Below, piece after piece: positions 18,340 through 27,838 of a stretch of DNA of 64,000 nucleotides. Position 1 is the stretch's first letter, and the number at the start of each line of letters is the position of its first letter. The DNA is taken from assembly GCF_024461735.1 (NCBI RefSeq), contig NZ_JANGAD010000011.1, positions 1-64,000 on the forward strand, written 5' to 3'. The translations under genes and the position numbers were made by a program. The notes beneath the pieces were generated by a model. It saw only the letters and a program-made list of their open reading frames with translations, was not told the DNA's origin and did not search any database. Origin of the DNA: Anaerotignum propionicum (lineage in GTDB: Bacteria > Bacillota > Clostridia > Lachnospirales > Anaerotignaceae).

Positions 18340-19212
18340 TTATTTTTTCAAGCTTTTCGCCCCACCGACGATTTCTGTAATTTCTTGTGTTATTGCCGCC
18401 TGCCTAGCCCTATTATACTGCAACTCCAAATTCCTCAGCATATCCTTAGCGCTTTTTGTTGCAGCCTCCATAGCAGTCATTCTTGCATTCTGCTCGCTGG
18501 AGAAGGACTCCACCAAGACACCAAATAGCAGACCCTTTAAATAGTTGGGTACTAATTTTTGCATTACAATTTCAGGAGAGGGATCAAACAATGCATGGGG
18601 ATATCCCATTTTTCTTTGTTCAAACTTCTTCCGTTCCAATGGAAGAAGCTTTATCATTTTCACCTCTGATTTCATTGATGTAATCATTTCTGTATAAATG
18701 ACATACACATCATCCAGATGTCCATTTTTAAACAATTCCATGATTGTTTCTGAAATCATTTGGGCACGATATAGGGTAGGCTCTTGGGCAATATATAAAA
18801 ACTCACAATCTACAGCCTTTCCCTTTCGCATAAAATATTGTCTTCCAACCTGACCAATCAAAAAAAGTGAATTCTTTCCGCCTTTGCTCATTTCTTCTTC
18901 AGCTTTTTTAATCACATTATGATTGTATGCTCCTGCCAGTCCCTTATCCGCAGTCACAACTAAATATCCAATATTTCTCTCCTCCATGGGAATATGCTCA
19001 TTCCTTCTGAAATAGACAGAGTTTACATGAGGGGCACGAACCAAAATATCATAAATGGTATCTTGAAGTGCCTCAAAATATGGATGGGTTGCTTGCAGGC
19101 TTTTCCTTGCTTTTTTTAATTTTGACGATGAAATCAGATACATGGCATTTGTTATTTTCATAATATCCTGTATACTTTTGATTCTGGACCGGATTTCTCT
19201 CGCATTAGCCAT
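18340..19212 (-). CDS. atpG: ATP synthase gamma subunit
   Basis: The start at 19212 follows GGAGG and gives 290 residues. The N-terminal rotor helix (REIRSRIKSIQDIMKITNAMYLISSSKLKKA) and the C-terminal helix (NLELQYNRARQAAITQEITEIVGGA) form the coiled coil that turns inside alpha3beta3. The commonly conserved KITKAM-MVAASKL segment reads KITNAMYLISSSKL here, a mild divergence. The longer frame to 19239 lacks a ribosome binding site. Confidence 0.95.
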   Translation of the reverse strand: MANAREIRSRIKSIQDIMKITNAMYLISSSKLKKARKSLQATHPYFEALQDTIYDILVRAPHVNSVYFRRNEHIPMEERNIGYLVVTADKGLAGAYNHNVIKKAEEEMSKGGKNSLFLIGQVGRQYFMRKGKAVDCEFLYIAQEPTLYRAQMISETIMELFKNGHLDDVYVIYTEMITSMKSEVKMIKLLPLERKKFEQRKMGYPHALFDPSPEIVMQKLVPNYLKGLLFGVLVESFSSEQNARMTAMEAATKSAKDMLRNLELQYNRARQAAITQEITEIVGGAKSLKK

Positions 19213-19268
19213 AATAACCTCCACGATGCCCAGAGGCATCTATCCGTACTAAAGAAGCCCACGATAAA

Positions 19269-20783
19269 CTACCGTTCTCCTCTATATTTTTTAAATTCCT
19301 TTGCTGCGCTTATAATCTGCTCAGTACATTCATCACTAAGTACTTTTGTATCATCAATCTCTTGAATAATTTGACTGTGTTTTGCTTTAAAATAATCAAT
19401 TAAATCACTGCGGAAGGTTTTCATTTCCTTCAGCGGAACATCCAAAAACACTTTATGATTCGCTGCCACCAGTAAAATTACTTGCTCATGAAGTGGCAAA
19501 GGCTTAGATAATGGCTGCTTTAGCAATTCCATCTGATGTTTACCATGCTCCAGCAATTCTTTTGTTGTTTTATCCAAATCGGAAGCGAACTGGGTAAATA
19601 CTTCCATCTCTCTATACTGAGCAAGATCGATTCGAAGGCTTCCAACAGCCTTTTTCATGGCTTTTGTCTGTGCCGCACCACCAACACGAGAAACACTAAG
19701 TCCAATATTTACAGCAGGACGATTTCCTGCAAAAAACAGCTCGCTTTCCAGAAAGATTTGACCATCTGTAATGGAAATTACATTAGTGGGTATGTATGCT
19801 GATACATCCCCGGCTAACGTTTCAATAATAGGAAGCGCTGTAATGGAACCGCCACCATAGGCTTCGTCCAAACGGCAAGAACGCTCCAATAATCTTGAAT
19901 GGAGATAAAAAACGTCTCCAGGATATGCCTCTCTACCAGGAGATCTCTCCAACAACAAGGACATCGTACGATAAGCTACAGCATGCTTTGATAGGTCATC
20001 ATATACAATCAAAACATCCTTTCCTTGCTTCATGAAATATTCTGCCATGGCAGTGCCCGCATAGGGTGCAATATATTGCAATGATGCCAAATCACTGGCG
20101 GGAGAAGAAACTACAATGGAATAATACATTGCACCATGTTTGTTCAAAGTATTCACCAGCTTGGCAACTGTGGATGCCTTTTGTCCAATGGCAACATAGA
20201 TACAGATTACATCCTGCCCTTTTTGATTTAAAATGGTATCCATGGCGATGGATGTTTTACCCGTCTGGCGATCTCCAATGATTAACTCACGCTGTCCTCT
20301 ACCAATGGGGAACATAGAGTCTATAGACAAAATTCCCGTCTGTAGGGGCACTGTTACCGGTTTTCTGGTGCAGACACCGGAAGCTTCGTTCTCTATTGGG
20401 AAATAATCCTCAGCTTCTATGGGGCCTTTTCCATCAATAGGACTTCCTAATGCGTTTACAACACGCCCAATCAATTTGTTTGATACCGGCACACCTGCTC
20501 TTTTTTTCGTTCTGGTTACCTTTGCGCCTTCTGTCAAACCATAATCAGAGCCTAATAAAATACAGCCTACTGACTTTGCTTCTAAATTCTGAACTATCCC
20601 TCGAACACCGGTTTCAAATTCAACCAATTCTCCATACATCGCTTGATCCAATCCATAAACACTAGCGATGCCGTCTCCAATACGGATTAAGGTTCCGGTT
20701 TCCTTTACCGTTGTTTTTACTTCATAATCTTCTATTTCACTTTTTAAAACAGAAATAATTTCCGTCTGATTTATGTTGCTCAA
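19269..20783 (-). CDS. atpA: ATP synthase alpha subunit
   Basis: The 504-residue F1 subunit has Walker [14 protein letters not shown], the segment [11 protein letters not shown] and the conserved [15 protein letters not shown]. The longest frame begins at a GTG (20792) that overlaps the GGGAGGTGG ribosome binding site. I place the start at the TTG at 20783, seven bases after that site and overlapping the atpH stop as TTGA. It forms the non-catalytic nucleotide sites of the hexamer. Confidence 0.96.
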   Translation of the reverse strand: MSNINQTEIISVLKSEIEDYEVKTTVKETGTLIRIGDGIASVYGLDQAMYGELVEFETGVRGIVQNLEAKSVGCILLGSDYGLTEGAKVTRTKKRAGVPVSNKLIGRVVNALGSPIDGKGPIEAEDYFPIENEASGVCTRKPVTVPLQTGILSIDSMFPIGRGQRELIIGDRQTGKTSIAMDTILNQKGQDVICIYVAIGQKASTVAKLVNTLNKHGAMYYSIVVSSPASDLASLQYIAPYAGTAMAEYFMKQGKDVLIVYDDLSKHAVAYRTMSLLLERSPGREAYPGDVFYLHSRLLERSCRLDEAYGGGSITALPIIETLAGDVSAYIPTNVISITDGQIFLESELFFAGNRPAVNIGLSVSRVGGAAQTKAMKKAVGSLRIDLAQYREMEVFTQFASDLDKTTKELLEHGKHQMELLKQPLSKPLPLHEQVILLVAANHKVFLDVPLKEMKTFRSDLIDYFKAKHSQIIQEIDDTKVLSDECTEQIISAAKEFKKYRGER

Positions 20784-21295
20784 ACGTGCCACCTCCCAAT
20801 TAAAGTTTTCTGCAACTCTGATAATGCACCTTTAATGCTTTTGTCAAACTCCGTACCCTCTGCATATAAAACAAAACCACCAATTAGGGAAGCGTCTTCT
20901 ACCAGTTCAAGAAACACTTCTTTTTTATTATATTTTTGGCACAGCATGCTCTTTATTTGCTCCAACTGCACATCTTGCGGCCTTGTTGCATAGCGAAGTT
21001 TTGCTTTTATTATGTCTCTTTGTTCAAACAACAAAGCATCATATGCTTCCTTTATTTCACCAAAGGCGCCAATCATGTTGTGGTCACATAATAATTTCAT
21101 AAAATTCACTATTTCAGGCTCAAAGATATCATTTATCACTGCATACTTTTCTTTTCTCTTTATTACAGGGTTCTCCAGTACTTCAATCAAAGCGCTACTG
21201 TCATTTAGAAGTTTGTCTGCAGCATCCATCACTTCTTTTTTCACTTGCAATGAATTCAGTACTTTTCCATAATTTAACGCTCTCTGGGTAATCAC
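20780..21295 (-). CDS. atpH: ATP synthase delta subunit
   Basis: The 171-residue OSCP/delta-type subunit begins with a helical bundle ([33 protein letters not shown]) and ends with the conserved [26 protein letters not shown]. It joins the peripheral stalk to the top of F1. It overlaps atpF by four bases and atpA by four, pointing to coupled translation. Confidence 0.95.
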   Translation of the reverse strand: MITQRALNYGKVLNSLQVKKEVMDAADKLLNDSSALIEVLENPVIKRKEKYAVINDIFEPEIVNFMKLLCDHNMIGAFGEIKEAYDALLFEQRDIIKAKLRYATRPQDVQLEQIKSMLCQKYNKKEVFLELVEDASLIGGFVLYAEGTEFDKSIKGALSELQKTLIGRWHV

Positions 21296-21780
21296 TTAGC
21301 AGCACCTACTTCTTTTAAGAAATCACCAAGGTACTGTTGGTTGGTGTCATCATCCACATTCTTACCAACCACCTTGGAAGCTGCTAACAGTGCAACACTG
21401 GCAATCTCACTTTTAGCCATTTCCACAGATTTTTCTCTTTCCAATTCAATAGCCTTACGAGACTCTTCCATGGTCTTAGCTGCTTCTTTTTTGGCTTCAC
21501 TCAAGATTGTAACATATTCTATTTCGGCTCTTTCTTTTGCCTCTTTCAGAATGATACCCGCCTGATTGCCAGCTTGTTTCAAATCATTTTCATAATCTTG
21601 CTTTAACTGATAGGCTTCTGTCTTTTTAAGATCAGCATCCTGTAAGGAACGCTCAATGGTTCTTTGTCTCTCTTCAATTACCGCACCTACGCGCTGAAAT
21701 AAAAACACCTTTAGGAAAAGAAATAAAACAAGAATATTAATCATGCTAATTATTATATAAGATACATCTACATGAAACAT
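21292..21780 (-). CDS. atpF: ATP synthase b subunit
   Basis: The 162-residue protein has one N-terminal membrane span (about residues 7-27) and a long, charged coiled coil rich in Ala, Glu and Lys (EERQRTIERSLQDADLKKTEAYQ...), the peripheral stalk of the enzyme. There is a single b gene, so a homodimer is expected. Confidence 0.95.
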   Translation of the reverse strand: MFHVDVSYIIISMINILVLFLFLKVFLFQRVGAVIEERQRTIERSLQDADLKKTEAYQLKQDYENDLKQAGNQAGIILKEAKERAEIEYVTILSEAKKEAAKTMEESRKAIELEREKSVEMAKSEIASVALLAASKVVGKNVDDDTNQQYLGDFLKEVGAAK

Positions 21781-21800
21781 TCACGGTCCCCTCCTAAATC

Positions 21801-22040
<240 letters not shown>

Positions 22041-22050
22041 TTATAAATAA

Positions 22051-22287
<237 letters not shown>

Positions 22288-22328
22288 TTATTCTGTAAAG
22301 ATCTACCTTCCCCATTGTGCTTTAACCC

Positions 22329-23012
22329 TTACTCTTCTATTTTTTCCTGCATGAAAAGTGATGTTAAAAACACAAATACATACGCCTGTAATAGCCCATC
22401 GAAAATATCAAAATAAAAACCAAACGGAAGAGGAATAATCACCGGTACAATCAACCGAATCAATTCCATAATAACAAAACCCCCAAAAATATTTCCAAAG
22501 AGTCGCATACATAGGGATAACGGACGTATAAAAATTTCCATGATATTAAACGGTAACATCGCCGGCATAGGATGGGCAAAGCTCTTAAAGTATCCCCCAA
22601 TTCCTTTTTGATGCATCCCTGAATATTCAATTAAAATAATGCTCATAAAAGCAAGTCCCGCCGTAACATTTAAATCTTTTGTGGGCGGGGTCAGCCCAAA
22701 CAAGCCAATTGTATTTGAAACCGCCAAATAAATTAAAACCGTGCCTAAATACGGAATATACCTTTCTCCCTTTTTCCCTAAAATATCACTAAGGAAATTA
22801 TGAATAAAGTTATAAATCCCTTCAACAACAATTTGTGATTTTCCGGGCACAATCTTTAAATTATGGGTAAAGAGTAGTGTCATAATCATAATAAATGCCA
22901 TAATTCCCCAACTGGTAATTACAAATTCGGGAATAGATAGCCCCTGAAGCTCAGGAAAAGACACTGTTTTGCCACCCAGCGTTTCAACTAACCGTGAGGC
23001 AACATCTTGCAT
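22329..23012 (-). CDS. atpB: ATP synthase a subunit
   Basis: The 227-residue membrane protein has the essential arginine in MRLFGNIFGGFVIMELI, the helix that faces the c-ring, and the typical start FPELQGLSIPEFVITSW. GGAGGTGA precedes the ATG at 23012; the longer frame begins at a GTG overlapping that site. It is the first recognisable atp gene of the operon. No atpI or atpZ homologue precedes it. Confidence 0.94.
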   Translation of the reverse strand: MQDVASRLVETLGGKTVSFPELQGLSIPEFVITSWGIMAFIMIMTLLFTHNLKIVPGKSQIVVEGIYNFIHNFLSDILGKKGERYIPYLGTVLIYLAVSNTIGLFGLTPPTKDLNVTAGLAFMSIILIEYSGMHQKGIGGYFKSFAHPMPAMLPFNIMEIFIRPLSLCMRLFGNIFGGFVIMELIRLIVPVIIPLPFGFYFDIFDGLLQAYVFVFLTSLFMQEKIEE

Positions 23013-23136
23013 AAAATTCACCTCCACTTCTTGGAACTATGCAATTTTTTTAAATCTTGCGTACACAAATAACACACCAGTAGTTTTGCTACAATGGCGC
23101 ACAAAAAATAAGTACAATTCAATGGGAATAATTGGA

Positions 23137-23619
23137 TTATCGAAATGAGAGTGTTTGCTTCTTTCCGTCTTTGAGGTGTAAATAACGGATAATAATAAAT
23201 CCAATTCCAAAATTAGACACCAAAATAATCCATCGCCTTATAAATAAACAAAATAAGGAACACGACGGTATTATTATTAGCTTTAAGAATAGAGAATAGA
23301 AATTTTTATTTTCACTTTGTTGCAAATCATCATAAGAAACATTATCAAAAACCACTTTTTGAATGGTGATTTGTTTTATATCCCGATTAGAATAAAAGCT
23401 GCTATCGCTAACATACTTCAAGTTCTGGTTAGAATCTACGAAGTTGTCCATAGGGATCTTAATGCCAGCATTCAACAAGCTTAATTCTTCAGATTTTTCT
23501 TCACGGAAAATTTCACTTACTTTTGCTGCGGTATCACGCAGTACGAAAGAAGTAACAACCAATGATAAAAATATAAAAAATAAAAACAATTTTTTATGAA
23601 TTGCAGAATGCTTCCTCAT
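23137..23619 (-). CDS. Membrane protein of unknown function upstream of the atp operon
   Basis: AAAGGAGGTGAAATT before the ATG at 23619 gives a 160-residue protein. It has one N-terminal span (LFLFFIFLSLVVTSFVL), about 80 hydrophilic residues probably outside the cell, and two spans near the C-terminus. It is 124 bases from atpB on the same strand, where atpI usually sits, but has a different topology and no AtpI motif. I do not recognise the family. It may be co-transcribed with the ATP synthase. Confidence 0.65.
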   Translation of the reverse strand: MRKHSAIHKKLFLFFIFLSLVVTSFVLRDTAAKVSEIFREEKSEELSLLNAGIKIPMDNFVDSNQNLKYVSDSSFYSNRDIKQITIQKVVFDNVSYDDLQQSENKNFYSLFLKLIIIPSCSLFCLFIRRWIILVSNFGIGFIIIRYLHLKDGKKQTLSFR

Positions 23620-23828
23620 AATTTCACCTCCTTTATCTTTATTTGCAAAACGCAACTTTAACATATCATATACCCAGACTTGCATTTTGTCTATCATCTA
23701 AATTCACAATAAAACCGGAATCATGTCATATATTTACATTATTCTGCACTATAAATCTATAAATTCTATTGATTGCCTTCCTTTTGTATCTGAACGTCTA
23801 CAACTTCATGGGTCAATTTTAAGCTTAA

Positions 23829-23857
23829 ATTATAAATCTAAAGAGCTCTTCTCAAAA
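23829..23857 (-). promoter_or_regulatory. Candidate promoter for the 23137-23619 gene and the atp operon
   Basis: On the minus strand TTTTGA, 17 bases and TATAAT. The -35 box is poor, and the leader would be about 200 bases. The rest of 23620-23997 is very A+T-rich without other clear signals. Confidence 0.35.
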
Positions 23858-23997
23858 ACAAGGTAATTTATTTTATTAAAAAAAATCGATTTTGTGTCTT
23901 ATTTAAAAAAATAAAATTACCGTTTTGTGTTTTTTTATCTCTTGAAAAAAAAATCAATCTTTTAGTTATTTCTAACTCATTAAAACATTGAAAAGCA

Positions 23998-24028
23998 ACC
24001 CTACCTCGTTTATGAATGGAGGTAGGGT
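23998..24028 (-). terminator. Terminator of the helD operon
   Basis: ACCCTACCTC and GAGGTAGGGT form a perfect 10-bp stem with an 11-base loop. The minus strand continues TGCTTTT. It lies 20 bases after the HMA-like gene. Confidence 0.75.
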
Positions 24029-24048
24029 AAGTTTTTAAAATTATTCTA

Positions 24049-24273
24049 TTACTCCTCTTCGTTAAATATTTCTACAACTTGGAAGCCTTCCTCATTGATT
24101 GCATCACACAATTCTTCATCCGTTACTTGATTTGCTGCACATTCCACAACCACAGCTTCTTCGTCTAAATTTAACCTCACCCTATCCACACCATTGACAC
24201 TTTCTAAAATGTGGCAGACGGCACTGCCTATTTGTATGTGATTCATGCCTTCTACAAAGATAATCTTCTTCAT
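24049..24273 (-). CDS. HMA-like small protein lacking the metal-binding CxxC
   Basis: The 74-residue protein has the heavy-metal-associated (ferredoxin-like) fold pattern: IIFVEGM, a helix with AVCHILESVNGVDRVRLNLD, VVVEC, and a second helix ending EEGFQVVEI. Where HMA domains have GMxCxxC, it reads GMNHIQIGSAV, so the metal site is gone. The C-terminus is acidic (FNEEE). AGGAGGAG precedes the ATG at 24273, which lies ten bases after the acyl carrier gene. It probably acts as a protein-protein or small-ligand module rather than a metal chaperone, which is inference. Confidence 0.75.
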   Translation of the reverse strand: MKKIIFVEGMNHIQIGSAVCHILESVNGVDRVRLNLDEEAVVVECAANQVTDEELCDAINEEGFQVVEIFNEEE

Positions 24274-24283
24274 TGTTCTCCTC

Positions 24284-24517
24284 CTATTCAGCGAGCAGTG
24301 CATCCACATATTCAACTACATCATCTATCGTTTGGAATGAGTGCACATCTTCATCAAAAATGGTCAATTCAAAACGTTTTTCTATTTCAATCATTAATTT
24401 TGCAATATCAATAGATTCAATATTATATTCCGGTATCAATTTCGTTTTGCCTCTTAAATCTTTTTCGGGAACACTTATGATTTCACTCAATAAAGAAATA
24501 ATGATTTCTAACGTCAT
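24284..24517 (-). CDS. Acyl carrier-like protein
   Basis: The 77-residue protein has the four-helix acyl carrier pattern. The site usually written DSL is ESI here (NIESIDIAKL, Ser35), so the serine that receives phosphopantetheine is present while the preceding Asp is Glu. GGAGG lies upstream and its start overlaps the helD stop as ATGA. No fatty acid or polyketide synthesis genes are near, so this is a stand-alone carrier with an unknown partner enzyme. Confidence 0.85.
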   Translation of the reverse strand: MTLEIIISLLSEIISVPEKDLRGKTKLIPEYNIESIDIAKLMIEIEKRFELTIFDEDVHSFQTIDDVVEYVDALLAE

Positions 24518-26772
24518 TTTTGGATACCTCCTTGAAAAATGGAGCTTTTTTCTCCAGTGTAAAAAAGGTTAAGACGATGCAAGGCTCTGGTGCTGGCGAT
24601 ATATAATAGCTTTTTATCATCCTTCGTATGATAATGGCTCTCATCCACACCATAAACCAATACAGAATCAAATTCCAGCCCTTTTGACATGGTAATTGGT
24701 ATAATAAAGATGCCTGCTGTGTTCAGGTTATCTCCAGAGCGCACCAAATGTATTTCAATCTTCTCTTTCAAGCGCTCATAAAGCCCTTCCGCCGCCTTTA
24801 AGTCTTTACATAAAATTGCTATAGAGGCAAAACCTTGTTTTTCGCTGTATATTGCTTCTTTCATCACCTTTTCATCAAGTAGTTCTGTGTTTTTTGCTTC
24901 AATAATCAAAGGTACATCACCACTGCGATTAAAGCTCTCAAAAGGGGTATCCTCATCCAAGAACTGCATACTGAAATTGAGAATTTCTTTCGTACAGCGA
25001 AAGCTTTTATTCATAACCATTAAGCAAGAACTTTTGGGCTTGAGGATTTCCGTTATCCTCTCATAAAGATCCATATTTTCCTGTTTTTCAATCGTTTGGT
25101 TAATGTCACCTAATACGGTAAACCTTGCATTTGGAAAAAGACCCTTTATGATCTTAAAATGCAGGGTATAATAATCTTGAGCCTCATCAATAATGACCTG
25201 CCGAATGGGTCTATAGACCTCATTAGCCATGGTATTTTCACCAATTAACATCTGCAGATACATGATTGCCAAAGCATCTTCATTTTCAAGAATATTCCCC
25301 GAAAGTCTCTCTTTGGAATAATTCAATATTTCATCAATATTCCCCGGCAATGAAACGCCATCAGAAAGGGACTCCAGTAAGCCTTCCTTAATGAAAAGCT
25401 TTTTATAAAGAGCAAATCCGTTCAATTTGATAAACCCATCCACCTTTTGGGCAAGCTGCGTGCTTTCTTCTATAGATAGCTCTCTTGCATATTCTTCCCA
25501 GTCGTAAATATGTTCCGGGTCTTCTCTTGTTTGTCGCAACAGTTTGGGCATACGTTCTTTACGCAATTCATGAATTTCCTCAAAAATATACCAACGAAGA
25601 TGACTCATCTTCACAGCTAAACTCATGGACTCATTCATTTGCAGCAATCGTTCTTTCAGTTGCTGTGCCGTAAAGATAACTTTCCCATCATATTCAATAT
25701 CTGTAAAGGAAATATGGGATAAAGGAACTTCTTTCCCGTATCTGTCTAATATTTTTATAAATGCTTCCGACATTTTAAAGGTCATAGCTTGCTTTTTCAA
25801 TTCTTTTTCTGTGGCATTCTCACAAGAAATCAACTGCTCCGTTTGATCATAACGGGTACAAAATGTTATTTTATCCGATAAACTATTCCTAACCAAATCA
25901 TCAAACACAACAGACTTCACTTCATCCTCACCCAACTCCGGCAATACATTGGAAATGTACTGTTCAAAAAGTGTATTGGGTGACAAAATGATGATATCAG
26001 AGGATTGTAATCGATTTGACAAACCCTGATACTTTAAATAAGCCACACGATGCAAAGCGATAGACGTTTTACCACTTCCCGCAATTCCTTGCACCATAAG
26101 CAAATCGTGGCTCATATTCCGAATGGCAATATCCTGATCTCTCTGAATGGTTTCTACAATGGTTTTCATTTTGGTGGATGCATTTCCTGACAATAATTTT
26201 CGTAAAAACTCATCTGCAATCTGAACATCCGCATCAAAAAAATATTTAAAGACTCCCTTCTTTATTTCATATTGACGTTTTAGGGTGATATCACCGGAAA
26301 TACGCCCTCCCGGCGCATCATAATAGGCAATTCCCGTTTCAAAACGATAAAATAGACTGGCAATAGGAGAACGCCAATCGTAGATTAAGATTTTTTCGTC
26401 TGTATCATGAAATAATGTTCCTCTGCCAATATAGACCGCTTCCCGCCATTCTTCTTCTTTAGTGCAAAAGTCAATTCTGGCAAAATAGGCTGATTGCAAC
26501 AAACGCTCATAAAGCTTTATCTTTTTCGTGCCGGATTCTATTGCAAATGCATTGCTGGCAAGGGGTTGATAAAATTGACTCAGCCCAATGGCACCATCAA
26601 AATCGTCTGCTGAATGAGAAGCATTTTCCCACATCTCTTTGTTTGTTTCTCGCAACGCTTCCCTATTTTTCACGCTGTTATTCTTCGCCTCTTCTAATTG
26701 TTCTGAAAGTATTTGGCGAATGTTATGGTAATGGGCAAGTTCAACGGTCTGCTCCTGTTCAAAGTTTTCCAA
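24514..26772 (-). CDS. helD: HelD-family UvrD/Rep-like ATPase
   Basis: The 752-residue protein matches HelD: a coiled N-terminal arm (residues about 1-75), IYDWRSPIASLFYRFETG, Walker A in VQGIAGSGKTSIALHRVAYL, QVIIDEAQDY as Walker B, and the C-terminal helicase motifs TMSKGLEFDSVLVYGV and LLYIASTRALHRL. HelD binds RNA polymerase and uses ATP to clear stalled complexes. The start is a TTG nine bases after GAGGTG. It follows the TetR gene by 47 bases and overlaps the acyl carrier gene by four, so a regulated operon is likely. Confidence 0.92.
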   Translation of the reverse strand: MENFEQEQTVELAHYHNIRQILSEQLEEAKNNSVKNREALRETNKEMWENASHSADDFDGAIGLSQFYQPLASNAFAIESGTKKIKLYERLLQSAYFARIDFCTKEEEWREAVYIGRGTLFHDTDEKILIYDWRSPIASLFYRFETGIAYYDAPGGRISGDITLKRQYEIKKGVFKYFFDADVQIADEFLRKLLSGNASTKMKTIVETIQRDQDIAIRNMSHDLLMVQGIAGSGKTSIALHRVAYLKYQGLSNRLQSSDIIILSPNTLFEQYISNVLPELGEDEVKSVVFDDLVRNSLSDKITFCTRYDQTEQLISCENATEKELKKQAMTFKMSEAFIKILDRYGKEVPLSHISFTDIEYDGKVIFTAQQLKERLLQMNESMSLAVKMSHLRWYIFEEIHELRKERMPKLLRQTREDPEHIYDWEEYARELSIEESTQLAQKVDGFIKLNGFALYKKLFIKEGLLESLSDGVSLPGNIDEILNYSKERLSGNILENEDALAIMYLQMLIGENTMANEVYRPIRQVIIDEAQDYYTLHFKIIKGLFPNARFTVLGDINQTIEKQENMDLYERITEILKPKSSCLMVMNKSFRCTKEILNFSMQFLDEDTPFESFNRSGDVPLIIEAKNTELLDEKVMKEAIYSEKQGFASIAILCKDLKAAEGLYERLKEKIEIHLVRSGDNLNTAGIFIIPITMSKGLEFDSVLVYGVDESHYHTKDDKKLLYIASTRALHRLNLFYTGEKSSIFQGGIQK

Positions 26773-26819
26773 ATTAACACCTCACTCTAATTTTTGTAGC
26801 AAGCTTCCTAGGCTATTCT

Positions 26820-27467
26820 TTAGACTCTTCTATAATTGTCCACTCTATTCCCAAAGGATTCTTCAGAATAACTGCCTGCAAGACACAGACGAAACATACC
26901 GGTGGCTTCTCGTTCAATGTAGTCTATTAAGTCATCTTCTTTTTCAATCAAACCTCTACCCAAAAGATGATTTGAAATTTCTCCCAATATATAGCAATGG
27001 GTATTATGGAGCACTCGCTTTGTCTTCTCTTCATCAGGAGATTGCCCATAAATCTCTTTCCATATTTCACAAATAATTTGATTCATTTTTTGATTGATTT
27101 GCTCTAGCAACTCCACATCTTTTTGGGGGCGGCTTTCATCAATATGTTCATGCCATGATAACCAAAACCACCCCTTATTATTTATATACATTTCAGCAAA
27201 GGCCTGAAAAAAATAAGTAAGTTTCTCCTCTGCCTTTCTCGCCATGTTTATTTTTTCTATGAGCATTTCCATAAAAATCCTCTGTATTGCCATATGCGTT
27301 TCCCACAACAACTCATTATAGGAGGGGAAATAATTATACAAATTCGTATGGGCGCATCCTAATGTCCGTGCGATTTGCCTAAGATTAAGCCCACGTAAAT
27401 CGTTTTTATCACATATTAATTTCAATGTCGTTTCCACAATTTGTTCTTTCGTTAAATTCTTTTTCAT
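26820..27467 (-). CDS. TetR-family regulator of the helD operon
   Basis: The 215-residue protein begins with a TetR DNA-binding domain (KEQIVETTLKLICDKNDLRGLNLRQIARTLGCAHTNLYNYFPSYNELLWE). Its C-terminal ligand domain contains FFQAFAEMYINNKGWFWLSW. GGAGG precedes the ATG at 27467. It is the first gene of the operon with helD, and the palindrome 30 bases upstream probably makes it autoregulated. The inducer is unknown. Confidence 0.9.
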   Translation of the reverse strand: MKKNLTKEQIVETTLKLICDKNDLRGLNLRQIARTLGCAHTNLYNYFPSYNELLWETHMAIQRIFMEMLIEKINMARKAEEKLTYFFQAFAEMYINNKGWFWLSWHEHIDESRPQKDVELLEQINQKMNQIICEIWKEIYGQSPDEEKTKRVLHNTHCYILGEISNHLLGRGLIEKEDDLIDYIEREATGMFRLCLAGSYSEESFGNRVDNYRRV

Positions 27468-27496
27468 ACTACACCTCCTAGCAAAGCCAATGTTAG

Positions 27497-27509
27497 TTAC
27501 CAATGGTAA
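27497..27509. promoter_or_regulatory. TTACC-AAT-GGTAA palindrome, candidate TetR operator
   Basis: A 13-base inverted repeat lies just downstream of the -10 box of the promoter at 27514-27542 and upstream of the TetR gene, the usual place for an autoregulatory site. Confidence 0.55.
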
Positions 27510-27513
27510 TGAG

Positions 27514-27542
27514 AGTATACAGCTACCGAATGCACTTGTCAA
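27514..27542 (-). promoter_or_regulatory. Promoter of the TetR-helD operon
   Basis: On the minus strand TTGACA, 17 bases and TATACT. Confidence 0.75.
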
Positions 27543-27682
27543 TACAAAAGCTATATTACTAAATACATATAAAAGACATTCAAAAACAGAAGTATTTGTA
27601 GTAAAAATCCTCTACGTAACAAATGTTAGAATAAACATTATGTTATATTACAAGCCTGTTGTTTTCCATTGAAATTTAAAAA

Positions 27683-27725
27683 CGACTAAGCTTTAAGATA
27701 TGCTAATAATCTTAAAACTTAGTCG
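27683..27725 (-). terminator. Terminator of the two-component/ABC operon
   Basis: CGACTAAG and CTTAGTCG, continued by TTTAAGAT/ATCTTAAA after one mismatch, form a long hairpin. On the minus strand it is followed by TTTTT. Confidence 0.7.
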
Positions 27726-27838
27726 ATTGGGGTCTATTATCTTATTATCCAGCTAAATTCTCCATGCCTAGTCAAATGATCCTCTAAATCCCCTAACATA
27801 GCCATGAAAGAATAATGAACTTTGGTACTTTCCCTGTC

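Noticed and set aside
18483..18683. Numerous 60-150 codon frames opposite conserved genes (atp genes, ligD, surface protein and others)
   Set aside because: They are mirror frames of well-supported genes and have no ribosome binding sites or recognisable domains.
23137..23619. AtpI subunit upstream of atpB
   Set aside because: Topology (one N-terminal span, a large outside part and two C-terminal spans) does not match AtpI.
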